Shown: positions 17,671 through 26,291 of the stretch, one piece after another
How positions within the stretch are numbered: position 1 is the stretch's first letter
How the letters are laid out: each line of letters begins with the position of its first letter
Notes under the pieces: model-generated
Databases searched by the model: none
The model's input: only the letters and a program-made list of their open reading frames with translations
Told to the model about the DNA's origin: nothing
NCBI RefSeq assembly: GCF_019083965.1
Contig: NZ_JAHRCY010000007.1
Span: 62,001 to 126,000 of the forward strand
Origin: Catellatospora tritici
GTDB lineage: Bacteria > Actinomycetota > Actinomycetes > Mycobacteriales > Micromonosporaceae
Reading direction: 5' to 3'
DNA: 64,000 nt
Program-made: the position numbers and the translations under genes

Positions 17671-20600
17671 GTGGAGTTCCGGCTGCTCGGACCCGTCGGC
17701 GCCACAGTCGCCGGGGAGTCTGTGCCGCTGGGCGGGACCAAGCCCAAAGCGCTGTTCGCCGCGCTACTGCTCGAGCACGGCCGGGTCGTACCGACCGAGC
17801 GCCTGGTGGACATCCTGTGGGGTGTCGACCCGCCCGACAGCGCCCGCGCCCTGATCCAGACGTACGTCTCCAGCCTCCGCCGGGCCTTCGCGGCCCGTGG
17901 CATCGAGGACGTCATCGCGACCACCGCGCCGGGGTACACGGTGCGCATCCCGGCGGACTCGCTGGACCGCGACCTGTTCGCCGACCTGGTCGCCCAGGCC
18001 CGGACCGCCGCCGCCAACGGCGACCACCCGCACGCCGCCAACCTGCTGCGCCGGGCCGAGTCGCTGTGGGCGGGTTCCGCGCTGGCCGGGCTGGCCGAGA
18101 CGGGCCTGGCCACCGACGCCGCGCGCCTGGACGAGATGCGGGTCGCGGCCGCCGAGGAACGCATCGCCGCCGAGATCGCGCAGGGCCAGTGGAACGAGCT
18201 GGTGGGCGAGCTGACCGTGCTGGTCGGCCGTAACCCGACCAACGAGCGGCTGCGCTGCCAGCTGATGACGGTCTACTACCGGCTGGGCCGCCAGGCCGAC
18301 GCGCTGGCCTGCTTCCGCGACGCCCGCGAGGTGCTCATCGACGAGCTGGGCGTCGAGCCTGGCCCGGAGCTGACCGCGCTGCACCACGCCATCCTGCGCG
18401 GCGAGACCGAACTGCTGGCGGCCACGTCGAGCTCGCCGGAGCAGGCCGCCTCGGGTGCGGTGCATCCGGTGCCGGCGCAGCTGCCGCCGGTGCCCGCCGA
18501 CTTCACCGGCCGGGCCGAACATGTGGATCAGCTGGTCACGGCGTTGCGGCCGGGCGAGGAGGTGCTGCCCGCCGTACAGGTGATCGCCGGTCCCGGCGGC
18601 ACCGGCAAGTCGACCCTGGCCGCGCGGGTGGCCCACCAGCTCGCCGCCGACTTTCCGGACGGGCAGCTCTACGCCGAGCTACACGGCATGTCCGACGCTC
18701 CGGCCGAGCCGACCGAGGTGCTGGCCCGGTTCCTGCGCGCGCTCGGTGTCGACCAGTCACAGCTGCCCGACGGCGCGGGCGAGCGTTCCGATCTGTACCG
18801 CAGCCTGCTCGCGCAGCGCCGGATGCTGATCGTGCTCGACGATGCCGGATCCGAGGCACAGGTGCGTCCGCTGCTGCCCGGAGTCACCGGCAGCGCCGTC
18901 CTGGTGACCAGCCGGGACCGGCTGCCCGGCCTGGCCGGGGCGGTGCTGACCGAGCTGCCGATGCTCGACCCGGGTGAGGCCCTGCAGCTGCTGCGACGGC
19001 TGGCCGGGACGGAACGCATCGACGCCGACCTCGGCGCCGCGGCCCGGATCATCGAGTACTGCGACGGGCTGCCGCTGGCGCTGCGCATCGTCAGTGCCCG
19101 GCTCGCGGGACGCCGGGCGCTGCCGCTGCGGCTGCTGGCCGACAAGCTCGCCGACGAGAGCCGGCGGCTCAACCACCTGTCCGTCGGCGACGTCGGCGTA
19201 CGCAGCACCATCGAGGTCAGCTACCGCACGCTGGAGGCTGACGCGCGTTCGGTGCTGCGGCGCCTGGGCTACTTCGGGGTGCCCGACTTCTCGCCCTGGG
19301 TGGTGTCCTGGCTGGCCGAGTCGTCGCTGACCGACGCCGAGGAACTGGTGGAGCGGCTGGTCGACGAGCACCTGGTGGAGTTCGTCGGGGTGGACCGGAT
19401 GGGCGGCATGCGCTACCGGCTGCACGATCTGATCCGGCTCTACGCCCGCGAGTGCGCGGTGATCGAGGAACCCACGTCGGAGCTGACCGACGCGGTGGCG
19501 CGGGCGCTGCACGGCTGGCTGGCGCTGATCAACCGGGCCGCGGCCGAGTCGCCCCCGGCGGAGATGCGCTGGCGCCGCGCCCCCTCGAACTTCTTCCCGG
19601 TCGACGACGAGGTGACCGCGCTGGTCATCGCCGACCCGTGGGACTGGTTCGAGGCCGAGCAGTCGGCGCTGGCCGCCGGGGTCGAACGCGCGGGCGCGCT
19701 GGGCATGTACGACCTGGTCTGCGAGTTCGCCTCGGCCCGCAACGCGTCGGCGTTCATGGGCACCAACCGGTTCGAGGCGCGCAGCCGCGTGGTCGAGGCC
19801 GCCCTGAGCGCGGCCCGCAAGGCCGGCCAGCCGCACGACGAGGCGGTGATCCTCACCGAGCTGGGCCAGCTGCGCTACGACCAGGACCACTACGCCGACG
19901 CCCGGCGCCACTTCCGGGCCTCGCTGAGCCTGTTCCGCGACTTGGACGACCAGCCTGGGCAGGCCGCGGCGCTGGCCGGGCTGGGCATCGCCTGCCGCGA
20001 ACCGGGCCGCCTGGCCGAGGGCATCCACTTCCTGGACCAGGCGGTGGCGTTGCTGCACGAGGCGGGCGACGACACCGGCATCGGGTACGCGCGGCGGCTG
20101 GCCGGGTCGATCCGGCTGGAGCTCGGCGACTACCCCGGCGCGTGGGACGACCTGTTCGAGTCGCTGGCGGCGTACCGGCGGGTGGGCAGTCGGCTGGGGG
20201 AAGGTCACACGCTGCGCACGCTGGGGCTCTACCACCGGGCCCGGGACGAGTGGGACCGGGCGCGGGAGCTGTGCGAACAGTCGGTCGAGATCTTCCGGGA
20301 GCAGCGCGACGAACTGATGGAGGCGTACGCGGTGCGCGCGCTGGCCAAGACCCGGCTACGGCAGGGCTTCCCCGACGAGGCGCTGCCCCGGCTGGAGTGG
20401 GCGCTGTCGGTCAGCCACACCATGGGCGACCGCTGGGGGCAGGCGGCCACGCTGCGCGTACTCGGACAGTTGCATCTGGCGTGCGGCCGGCTGGACCTGG
20501 CCGAGGCCTGCCTGGACGCGGCGCTGGGCATCTGGCAGACCATGGACGTGCCGGTGTGGCGGGCGCGGCTCGACCGGGACCGGGCGGCGCTGCTGACCGC

Positions 20601-20703
20601 CCGGGGCGAGCCCGACGCGGCCGCCGAGATGCTCGAGCGCGCCCGCAAGGTGTTCCACGACCACGGCGCCCGCGAGTACGTGGAGTCCGCAGCCGACCAC
20701 TGA
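17671..20703 (+). CDS. AfsR/SARP-family regulator with NB-ARC and TPR domains
   Basis: The product is 1010 residues from GTG 17671 (MEFRLLGPV), preferred because an AGG-rich site precedes it and the family starts there; GTG 17653 is also in frame. Domains in order: OmpR-type winged helix (about 1-95), bacterial transcriptional activation domain (about 96-250, ending DELGVEPGPELTALH), a STAND-type NTPase with P-loop GPGGTGKST near 308-316 and VLDDAGSEAQ as Walker B, a winged-helix segment, and TPR-like helical repeats (about 690-1000). Such proteins activate secondary metabolism or development genes in response to phosphorylation or ligands. No biosynthetic cluster is in the window, so the target is unknown. 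A TACACT at 17632-17637 may be its -10 element. Confidence 0.92.
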   Translation: MEFRLLGPVGATVAGESVPLGGTKPKALFAALLLEHGRVVPTERLVDILWGVDPPDSARALIQTYVSSLRRAFAARGIEDVIATTAPGYTVRIPADSLDRDLFADLVAQARTAAANGDHPHAANLLRRAESLWAGSALAGLAETGLATDAARLDEMRVAAAEERIAAEIAQGQWNELVGELTVLVGRNPTNERLRCQLMTVYYRLGRQADALACFRDAREVLIDELGVEPGPELTALHHAILRGETELLAATSSSPEQAASGAVHPVPAQLPPVPADFTGRAEHVDQLVTALRPGEEVLPAVQVIAGPGGTGKSTLAARVAHQLAADFPDGQLYAELHGMSDAPAEPTEVLARFLRALGVDQSQLPDGAGERSDLYRSLLAQRRMLIVLDDAGSEAQVRPLLPGVTGSAVLVTSRDRLPGLAGAVLTELPMLDPGEALQLLRRLAGTERIDADLGAAARIIEYCDGLPLALRIVSARLAGRRALPLRLLADKLADESRRLNHLSVGDVGVRSTIEVSYRTLEADARSVLRRLGYFGVPDFSPWVVSWLAESSLTDAEELVERLVDEHLVEFVGVDRMGGMRYRLHDLIRLYARECAVIEEPTSELTDAVARALHGWLALINRAAAESPPAEMRWRRAPSNFFPVDDEVTALVIADPWDWFEAEQSALAAGVERAGALGMYDLVCEFASARNASAFMGTNRFEARSRVVEAALSAARKAGQPHDEAVILTELGQLRYDQDHYADARRHFRASLSLFRDLDDQPGQAAALAGLGIACREPGRLAEGIHFLDQAVALLHEAGDDTGIGYARRLAGSIRLELGDYPGAWDDLFESLAAYRRVGSRLGEGHTLRTLGLYHRARDEWDRARELCEQSVEIFREQRDELMEAYAVRALAKTRLRQGFPDEALPRLEWALSVSHTMGDRWGQAATLRVLGQLHLACGRLDLAEACLDAALGIWQTMDVPVWRARLDRDRAALLTARGEPDAAAEMLERARKVFHDHGAREYVESAADH

Positions 20704-20800
20704 CCGTCGCAATCGCGCCCCGCACCGCTTCGCAGGCCATCCGACCTGGTCAATTACAGAAAAGTTAGAGCGCCTGCCGGAAAGATGACACCCGTCGGAG

Positions 20801-20838
20801 ATACGGGTGGCTGGGCACGGGGCCAGCCACCCGTATCC
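20801..20838. promoter_or_regulatory. 15-bp perfect hairpin between SARP gene and dipeptidase
   Basis: GATACGGGTGGCTGG (20801-20815) and its exact complement (20824-20838) flank an 8-base loop, about 100 bases after the SARP stop and 41 bases before the dipeptidase ATG. It could terminate the SARP transcript or act in the dipeptidase leader. Confidence 0.55.
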
Positions 20839-20879
20839 GGCACACATACGCCTGCGCACGGGGGGAAGGGGGAAGTGAC

Positions 20880-21542
20880 ATGGCGGAGATGGTGCTGCTG
20901 TCGGATGCCGCGGTCGTGGAGACCCCGGTGACCGACTGCCAGGAGGCGTTGATCGACCTGCGGACCGTGGGGGTACTGCGGCTCGACGACCGCCTGGCCG
21001 ACCCGGACGGCGCGTACGCGCACGTCCGCCTGAGCGTCGTGGACCGGCTGGTCACCGCCCAGACCCTGCTGCCCTCGGGGCTGCGGCTGCTCATCGTCGA
21101 GTGCTACCGGCCGATGTGCCTGCAGCGACAGTACTTCGACGCGCACAAGGAGCGGCTGCGCACGATCCAGCCCGGCCGCGACGATGACTGGTACCACCGA
21201 CGGGCGAGCCGCTACATATCGCCGCCGGAGGTCGCCCCGCACGTGGCCGGTGCCGCGGTCGACCTCACCCTGTGCACCGCCGACGGGACCGAGATCTGGA
21301 TGGGGACCCAGGTCAACGACACCGACAGCGAGGCCTGCCACACCGACTCGGCGAACGTCTCGGCCGAGGCCGCCCGGCACCGCCGGATCCTCGGCGACGC
21401 GCTGACCTCGGTGGGCATGGTCAACTACCCGACCGAGTGGTGGCACTGGTCCTACGGCGACCGCTACTGGGCACACGTCACCGGCGCGGCCTCGGCCCGC
21501 TACGGCCCGGTCGAGTCGGTTCCGGTGCCCGCCGGGCGCTGA
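20880..21542 (+). CDS. VanX/DdpX-like D-Ala-D-Ala dipeptidase (M15D)
   Basis: This 220-residue zinc peptidase should cleave D-alanyl-D-alanine or related peptidoglycan dipeptides. The VanX fingerprint is present: Arg77 in ECYRP, His121 and Asp128 in HVAGAAVD, and Glu186/His189 in EWWHWSYG, giving the zinc ligands and general base. No signal peptide, so it is cytoplasmic like VanX. A GGAAGGGGGAAG ribosome site precedes ATG 20880. It lies downstream of the SARP gene and overlaps the convergent hypothetical gene by 43 bases. No vanH, vanA or vanS/R neighbours are seen, so a role in D-Ala-D-Ala recycling is as likely as glycopeptide resistance. Confidence 0.88.
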   Translation: MAEMVLLSDAAVVETPVTDCQEALIDLRTVGVLRLDDRLADPDGAYAHVRLSVVDRLVTAQTLLPSGLRLLIVECYRPMCLQRQYFDAHKERLRTIQPGRDDDWYHRRASRYISPPEVAPHVAGAAVDLTLCTADGTEIWMGTQVNDTDSEACHTDSANVSAEAARHRRILGDALTSVGMVNYPTEWWHWSYGDRYWAHVTGAASARYGPVESVPVPAGR

Positions 21543-22237
21543 TCCAACAGCAGCCATTCCTCGGCACTCGGGGCTTCGAGCACAGTCGCGGGGGGCGACT
21601 TCGGAGCCGGAGTGGGTCGCCGCGCCGGCGTCTCGTCGGAGTCCGCGGCGAACGTGGCGTCGCCGGGCCAGGTGCCCGGCGGCGCCACGTGGGGGCGCTC
21701 GCCGATCAGTTCCCGCAGCCGGGCCACCCGCCGCCTTCCGTTGATCCGCAGCGCCGGGCCCTTCGCCAGCTCGGCGGCGCTGGCCAGCGCGGTGAACGCG
21801 CGCAGCGCCACGGCCCCGCAGTGCTCGTCGCTGGCGCCCAACCGCAGCGTCGCGCCGTCGCCCTCGGGTTCGACCGAGCCCGCCGCCGCGAACCACAGCC
21901 GCAGCCGGGCACCGTCCAGGGCGAACCCCGCCGGTGGGCGCTTGCCGGAGCCACGCAGCCAGGCCTCGCCCAGCGGTGCCAGGATCCCCGTGTAGGACGT
22001 ACGCACCCCGAAGTGGCCCTCGATCGCCGCCTCTTCCCAGCTCGTCTCCAGGCCGCGCGCGGTGAACTCGGCGGCCAGCGCGTGCACCCGCCAGGCCGCG
22101 TCCACCACCACCGACACCCGCGCCGTGCCGCCCATCCGGGTCACCTGACCGGGCCCGATGAGCAGCCCCGACAGGTCGTACGGCGAGGGCCGTGCCGACT
22201 CGGCGGAGAACATCGCCAACTGCCGGTTCAGAGACAC
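21500..22237 (-). CDS. Conserved actinobacterial hypothetical protein
   Basis: The 245-residue protein has no signal peptide or membrane segment. About residues 10-190 look globular (SPYDLSGLLIGPGQVTRMGG, then VSVVVDAAWRVHALAAEF), ending in a Pro-rich tail (about 195-245). GTG 22237 overlaps the stop of the upstream lipoprotein gene by 10 bases, and AGAGG precedes it, so the two are translationally coupled. Its 3' end overlaps the dipeptidase gene convergently. It contains several Trp residues in a WEEAAIEGHFGVRTSYTG region. I recognise no domain; the coupling suggests a joint role with the lipoprotein at the envelope. Confidence 0.7.
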   Translation of the reverse strand: MSLNRQLAMFSAESARPSPYDLSGLLIGPGQVTRMGGTARVSVVVDAAWRVHALAAEFTARGLETSWEEAAIEGHFGVRTSYTGILAPLGEAWLRGSGKRPPAGFALDGARLRLWFAAAGSVEPEGDGATLRLGASDEHCGAVALRAFTALASAAELAKGPALRINGRRRVARLRELIGERPHVAPPGTWPGDATFAADSDETPARRPTPAPKSPPATVLEAPSAEEWLLLDQRPAGTGTDSTGP

Positions 22238-22779
22238 TCCGGTACCTCTGCGAACGCCTGCTGCAGCTCGGCGGAGTGCAGCGAGCTCGTGTCCAGCGCG
22301 CTGGCGGAGTACTCCTGCTGCAGGGTGACCATCACGCCCGAGACGTGGTCGTAGAAGGCGGTCGGGTCCTCGGTGGACAGGTCACGGACCGCGTCGCCGG
22401 CCTTGCCGTACGCGTCGCGCACCTTGGTCAGGGAACCGGCCACCCCGTCGGCGATCGCCGGGCCGCCGTCCACCTCGGGCACCCCGGCGGCGACGACCTT
22501 GCCACGGGCGCGCTCGCTGGCGTCACGGGCCCCCTGCAGCATCCGGACCAGGTTCTCCTTGGCCTGCTCGGGCGTGGTCGAGGCGGGGGTCTGCTGCTGT
22601 GCCCGGGTGGTGAGGGTGGAGATCTCATCGCGCCACGGCGTGAGGGCCGAGCAGACCGAGGCCGCCCACACCCGGGGCGGGGGTCCGGACGCGACGCAGC
22701 CACCGAGCCCGACCAGCCCCACCAGCCCGACCAGCACGGCCAGCGGCAGCGCCGGCACGGCACCGGATTTCGAACGCAT
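22228..22779 (-). CDS. Secreted lipoprotein, helical
   Basis: The 183-residue protein starts at ATG 22779 (MRSKSGAVPAL). It has a lipoprotein signal: hydrophobic core and lipobox LVGLGGC, the Cys near residue 28 being the lipidation site. The mature part is helical (VCSALTPWRDEISTLTTRAQ, then ENLVRMLQGARDASERARGK) with an acidic C-terminus. A frame-open upstream start at 22833 would place extra basic residues before the signal and is less likely. It is upstream of, and coupled to, the 245-residue hypothetical gene, and downstream of hppA on the same strand. Function is unknown. Confidence 0.75.
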   Translation of the reverse strand: MRSKSGAVPALPLAVLVGLVGLVGLGGCVASGPPPRVWAASVCSALTPWRDEISTLTTRAQQQTPASTTPEQAKENLVRMLQGARDASERARGKVVAAGVPEVDGGPAIADGVAGSLTKVRDAYGKAGDAVRDLSTEDPTAFYDHVSGVMVTLQQEYSASALDTSSLHSAELQQAFAEVPECL

Positions 22780-22862
22780 ACTCCGCACCCTATGCCGTGG
22801 GGGCCGCCTCTCGGCAGCCCCCACGATTTTCATTGATCTCTCAGATCAGGCCCCGCTGGCGC

Positions 22863-25214
22863 TCAGGCGTTGACCTTCTCGCGCTGCGACGGGGACGCAG
22901 CATCAGCTTTTCCCTCGTCGTCGCCGGCGCCCACCGCGATCGGCTTGCGCTTGTTGATGAACACCGCGACCACGATGATTCCCGCGCAGACCAGCGCGAT
23001 CGCGGTGCGGGCACCGGCGCTCGCGCTGTCGCCGTACCACAGCGCCACCACGGCGGGGGCGATCAGCAGCGACACCAGGTTCATCACCTTGATCAGCGGG
23101 TTGATGGCCGGGCCGGCGGTGTCCTTGAACGGGTCACCGACGGTGTCACCGATGACGGTCGCGGCGTGCGCGGGCGAACCCTTGCCGCCGTGCGCGCCGT
23201 CCTCGACCATCTTCTTCGCGTTGTCCCAGGCGCCACCGGAGTTGGCCAGGAACACCGCCATCAGCGTGCCCGCGCCGATGGCACCGGCCAGGTACGACGC
23301 CAGCGCACCCGCGCCGAGACCGAAGCCGACCGCGATCGGGGCGAGGACCGCCAGCAGACCGGGGGTGATCAGCTCGCGCTGCGCGTCCCGGGTGCAGATG
23401 TCGACGACCTTGCCGTACTCGGGCCGCTGGGTGCCGTCCATGATGCCCGGCAGCTCGCGGAACTGGCGGCGCACCTCGTGCACCACGGCACCGGCCGAAC
23501 GCGACACCGCGTTGATGGCCAGACCCGAGAACAGGAACACGACCGAGACGCCGATGAGCAGGCCGACCAGGTTGGCCGGGTTGGCCACGTTCAGCATCTC
23601 GTCGATGACGTCACCGGCGGTCTTACCCGCCTCGGTCAGCGACACACCAAGCGTGTCCGTGTACGACCCGAACAGCGCGGTCGCGGCCAGCACGGCCGTC
23701 GCGATCGCGATGCCCTTGGTGATCGCCTTGGTGGTGTTGCCGACCGCGTCGAGCTCGGTGAGCGTGCGCGCACCCTTCTCGTCGATGTCGCCGGACATCT
23801 CGGCGATGCCCTGCGCGTTGTCCGAGATCGGACCGAAGGTGTCCATCGCGACGATGACGCCGACGGTGGTCAGCAGGCCGCAGCCCGCGAGCGCGATCGC
23901 GAACAGCGAGACCACCAGGTCGCCCCCGCCCAGCAGGTAGGCGCCGTAGACGCCGCCGCCGATGAGCAGCGCCGAGTAGACCGCCGACTCCAGGCCGACG
24001 CTGATGCCGGCGAGCACCACGGTGGCCGCACCGGTCTCGGAGGTCTTGCCGATGTCCTGCACCGGGCGGCGGTCGGTCTCGGTGAAGTAACCGGTCAGCG
24101 CCTGGATGGCGGCGGCCAGCACGATACCGATGATGACCGCGCCGATGGCGACGATCTGCGGGTTTCCGGAGAACTCCGGCTTGCCCAGCTCGGCGAACGT
24201 CTTCGGCAGGTACCACAGCGAGGCGCCCGCGACCACGACCGCCGACAGTGCGGCCGAGATGTAGAAGGCGCGGTTGATCGCCTGCAGGCCGTTCTTGTCG
24301 GACTTGCGCAGGCGGGTCAGGAACACGCCGACGATCGCGATCAGCACGCCGATGGTGGAGACGATCAGCGGGAAGACCAGGCCGTCCACGCCGAACGCCG
24401 CCTTGCCCAGGATCAGGGCCGCGACCAGGGTCACCGCGTACGACTCGAACAGGTCGGCCGCCATACCGGCGCAGTCGCCGACGTTGTCGCCGACGTTGTC
24501 GGCGATGGTCGCCGCGTTGCGCGGGTCGTCCTCGGGAATGTTCTGCTCGACCTTGCCGACCAGGTCCGCGCCGACGTCGGCGGCCTTGGTGAAGATGCCG
24601 CCGCCGACCCGCATGAACATCGCGAGCAGCGCGGCACCGAAGCCGAAGCCCTCCAGCACGGTCGCCGCGTCGGTCTTGTAGAGCAGCACCACCAGGGCGG
24701 CGCCGAACAGGCCGAGGCCGACGGTGAGGAAGCCGACCACGCCACCGGTGCGGAACGCGATCGCCATGGCCGTCTCGCGGCCACCCTCCGCCTCGCGGGC
24801 GGCGGCGGCGACGCGCAGGTTCGCCCGGGTCGCCAGAGCCATACCGGCACCGCCGATGAAGGCGCTGAACAGCGCGCCCACCACGAAGAAGGCCGAGCGG
24901 CCGATCTTCAGGGCGGTGTCATTGTCGCCGCTGCCGTGGACCGGCAGCAGGAAGAGCAGGATGACCGCGAGCACGACGAAAATGCCGAGCGTCTTGAACT
25001 GGCGGAACAGGTATGCCGACGCGCCCTCCTGGACGGCGGCGGCGATCTCCTGCATCTTGTTGGTGCCCTTACCGGTTGCCAGCACCGACTTGACCAACGC
25101 GGCGGCGAAACCCAACGCCACCAACGCGATCACTGCCGCGACAACTACGTACGACACGTTCGTGCCGGTAAGGGACAGCCCGTCGCCACTGGCGACAGGT
25201 GTGGTCCCGGACAT
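22863..25214 (-). CDS. hppA: Membrane-bound proton-translocating pyrophosphatase
   Basis: This 783-residue integral membrane enzyme couples pyrophosphate hydrolysis to proton export. The substrate motif is DVGADLVGKVE, followed by DDPRNAATIADNVGDNVGD, with about 15-16 hydrophobic segments. In GNTTKAITKG, Lys496 and Thr499 occupy the positions that distinguish the K+-independent class (Lys/Thr) from the K+-dependent class (Ala/Gly), so no potassium requirement is predicted. ATG 25214, with GGGAGG 7 bases before it, is preferred over the ATG at 25241. It stands between the lipoprotein and bldG-type genes, as in Streptomyces. Confidence 0.95.
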   Translation of the reverse strand: MSGTTPVASGDGLSLTGTNVSYVVVAAVIALVALGFAAALVKSVLATGKGTNKMQEIAAAVQEGASAYLFRQFKTLGIFVVLAVILLFLLPVHGSGDNDTALKIGRSAFFVVGALFSAFIGGAGMALATRANLRVAAAAREAEGGRETAMAIAFRTGGVVGFLTVGLGLFGAALVVLLYKTDAATVLEGFGFGAALLAMFMRVGGGIFTKAADVGADLVGKVEQNIPEDDPRNAATIADNVGDNVGDCAGMAADLFESYAVTLVAALILGKAAFGVDGLVFPLIVSTIGVLIAIVGVFLTRLRKSDKNGLQAINRAFYISAALSAVVVAGASLWYLPKTFAELGKPEFSGNPQIVAIGAVIIGIVLAAAIQALTGYFTETDRRPVQDIGKTSETGAATVVLAGISVGLESAVYSALLIGGGVYGAYLLGGGDLVVSLFAIALAGCGLLTTVGVIVAMDTFGPISDNAQGIAEMSGDIDEKGARTLTELDAVGNTTKAITKGIAIATAVLAATALFGSYTDTLGVSLTEAGKTAGDVIDEMLNVANPANLVGLLIGVSVVFLFSGLAINAVSRSAGAVVHEVRRQFRELPGIMDGTQRPEYGKVVDICTRDAQRELITPGLLAVLAPIAVGFGLGAGALASYLAGAIGAGTLMAVFLANSGGAWDNAKKMVEDGAHGGKGSPAHAATVIGDTVGDPFKDTAGPAINPLIKVMNLVSLLIAPAVVALWYGDSASAGARTAIALVCAGIIVVAVFINKRKPIAVGAGDDEGKADAASPSQREKVNA

Positions 25215-25430
25215 CTTTGTCCTCCCGAGGATCATGATCAACTAGAACGCGCGATCGAGGCCCGACGCATCCATGGCGGCGGTTACGACGCAGAAACAAC
25301 CCGTGAACTGTAAACCGGGCACGTGGTCCGGGTCACACCCAGGACCTTCCGTGTCGCGGTGATCTTTCTTGCTGCGCCCACGGGGGTTTGTGCGGTACGC
25401 TCAGCGACTCTATGCCCGCCGAGCGTGGTT

Positions 25431-25841
25431 TCAACGCCCCAAGCGCGAGGCGCGCCGAACGGGCCACTCCATCTGCACCTCGGAACCCGGTCCGGACTCC
25501 AACGGGCGGACCTGCAGATCTTTCACAATCCCCTGCAGCAGGCTCGCGCTGACGTCGAAGGTGATCTGCTCCTCGTCCTCGATCGGCGCGTCGTCGCTCG
25601 CGTGGTCCCACACCTGCACGACGAACCGGTCGCCGTCGGTGAACGCCACCGACACCGGGTTGCGCATCCCCACCCGCTGGTGCCGGGCCACCGCCCGCGC
25701 GCACGCCTCACCGATCGCCAGCCGCACCTCGTCGAGCTGGTCGTCCGGAACCCCGGCCCGCCGGGCCACGGCCACGCCGACCAACCGCGCCGTACGCACG
25801 TGCGCGGGTTCGGGGGTGAATTCGAGGCGTACCGTCGCCAT
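25431..25841 (-). CDS. RsbW-like anti-sigma factor kinase (BldG partner)
   Basis: The 136-residue HATPase_c-fold protein starts at ATG 25841 (MATVRLEFTPEPAHVRTARL). The N-box region is DEVRLAIGEACARAVARH, with a glutamate and an alanine-rich helix, and the glycine-rich end is short. Such anti-sigma factors bind sigma factors and phosphorylate anti-anti-sigma proteins. It lies 8 bases after the bldG-like gene in the same operon, the known Streptomyces bldG-orf3 pair. The upstream ORF extension is a shadow of bldG. The classical Asn of the N-box is replaced by Ala (GEACARA), so kinase activity should not be assumed. Confidence 0.8.
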   Translation of the reverse strand: MATVRLEFTPEPAHVRTARLVGVAVARRAGVPDDQLDEVRLAIGEACARAVARHQRVGMRNPVSVAFTDGDRFVVQVWDHASDDAPIEDEEQITFDVSASLLQGIVKDLQVRPLESGPGSEVQMEWPVRRASRLGR

Positions 25842-25849
25842 CGTCCGGC

Positions 25850-26185
25850 TCAGCCCGCCGTGGCCGCGTCGACCGACGGGAACAGCGGCAGCACCTGGTC
25901 CAGCGCGGTGATACGGAAGATCTTCAGCAGCGACTCGCGGGCGCACACGACGCCGAACGTCGCCCCCGCGGTACGCGCCCGGCGCAGCCCACCGACCAGC
26001 ACACCCAGACCGGTCGAGTCCATGAACTCGACCCGGCCGAGGTCGACCACGACCGCGGTCACGCCGCTGTCCAGCAGCTCCGTGATCCGCTCGCGCAGCT
26101 TGGGCGCCGTGTAGACGTCAACCTCGCCGCCGACCTCGAGCACCGTGTGCGCGGCGACCACACGGGTCGCCAGCGACAGCTCCAT
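25850..26185 (-). CDS. bldG: BldG-like anti-anti-sigma factor (STAS)
   Basis: The 111-residue STAS-domain protein starts at ATG 26185, with GAGGAGG 6 bases before it. It reads closely like Streptomyces BldG: DVYTAPKLRERI in the first half, Ser57 in FMDSTGLGVLVGG as the phosphorylation site, and LKIFRITAL near the C-terminus. BldG controls morphological development and antibiotic production by binding anti-sigma factors. It is co-directional with the RsbW-like gene, and divergent from the helicase exactly as in Streptomyces (SCO3549 with SCO3550, from memory). Confidence 0.88.
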   Translation of the reverse strand: MELSLATRVVAAHTVLEVGGEVDVYTAPKLRERITELLDSGVTAVVVDLGRVEFMDSTGLGVLVGGLRRARTAGATFGVVCARESLLKIFRITALDQVLPLFPSVDAATAG

Positions 26186-26291
26186 CGGCACCTCCTCACG
26201 ACGCCGGACCCCGGCCTGACTGTGTCTCAGTGCATCTAACCATCGCCCACGCCCGGCGGCTACGCGTACGTCGGGCTGGCCGCGCCGGGCG

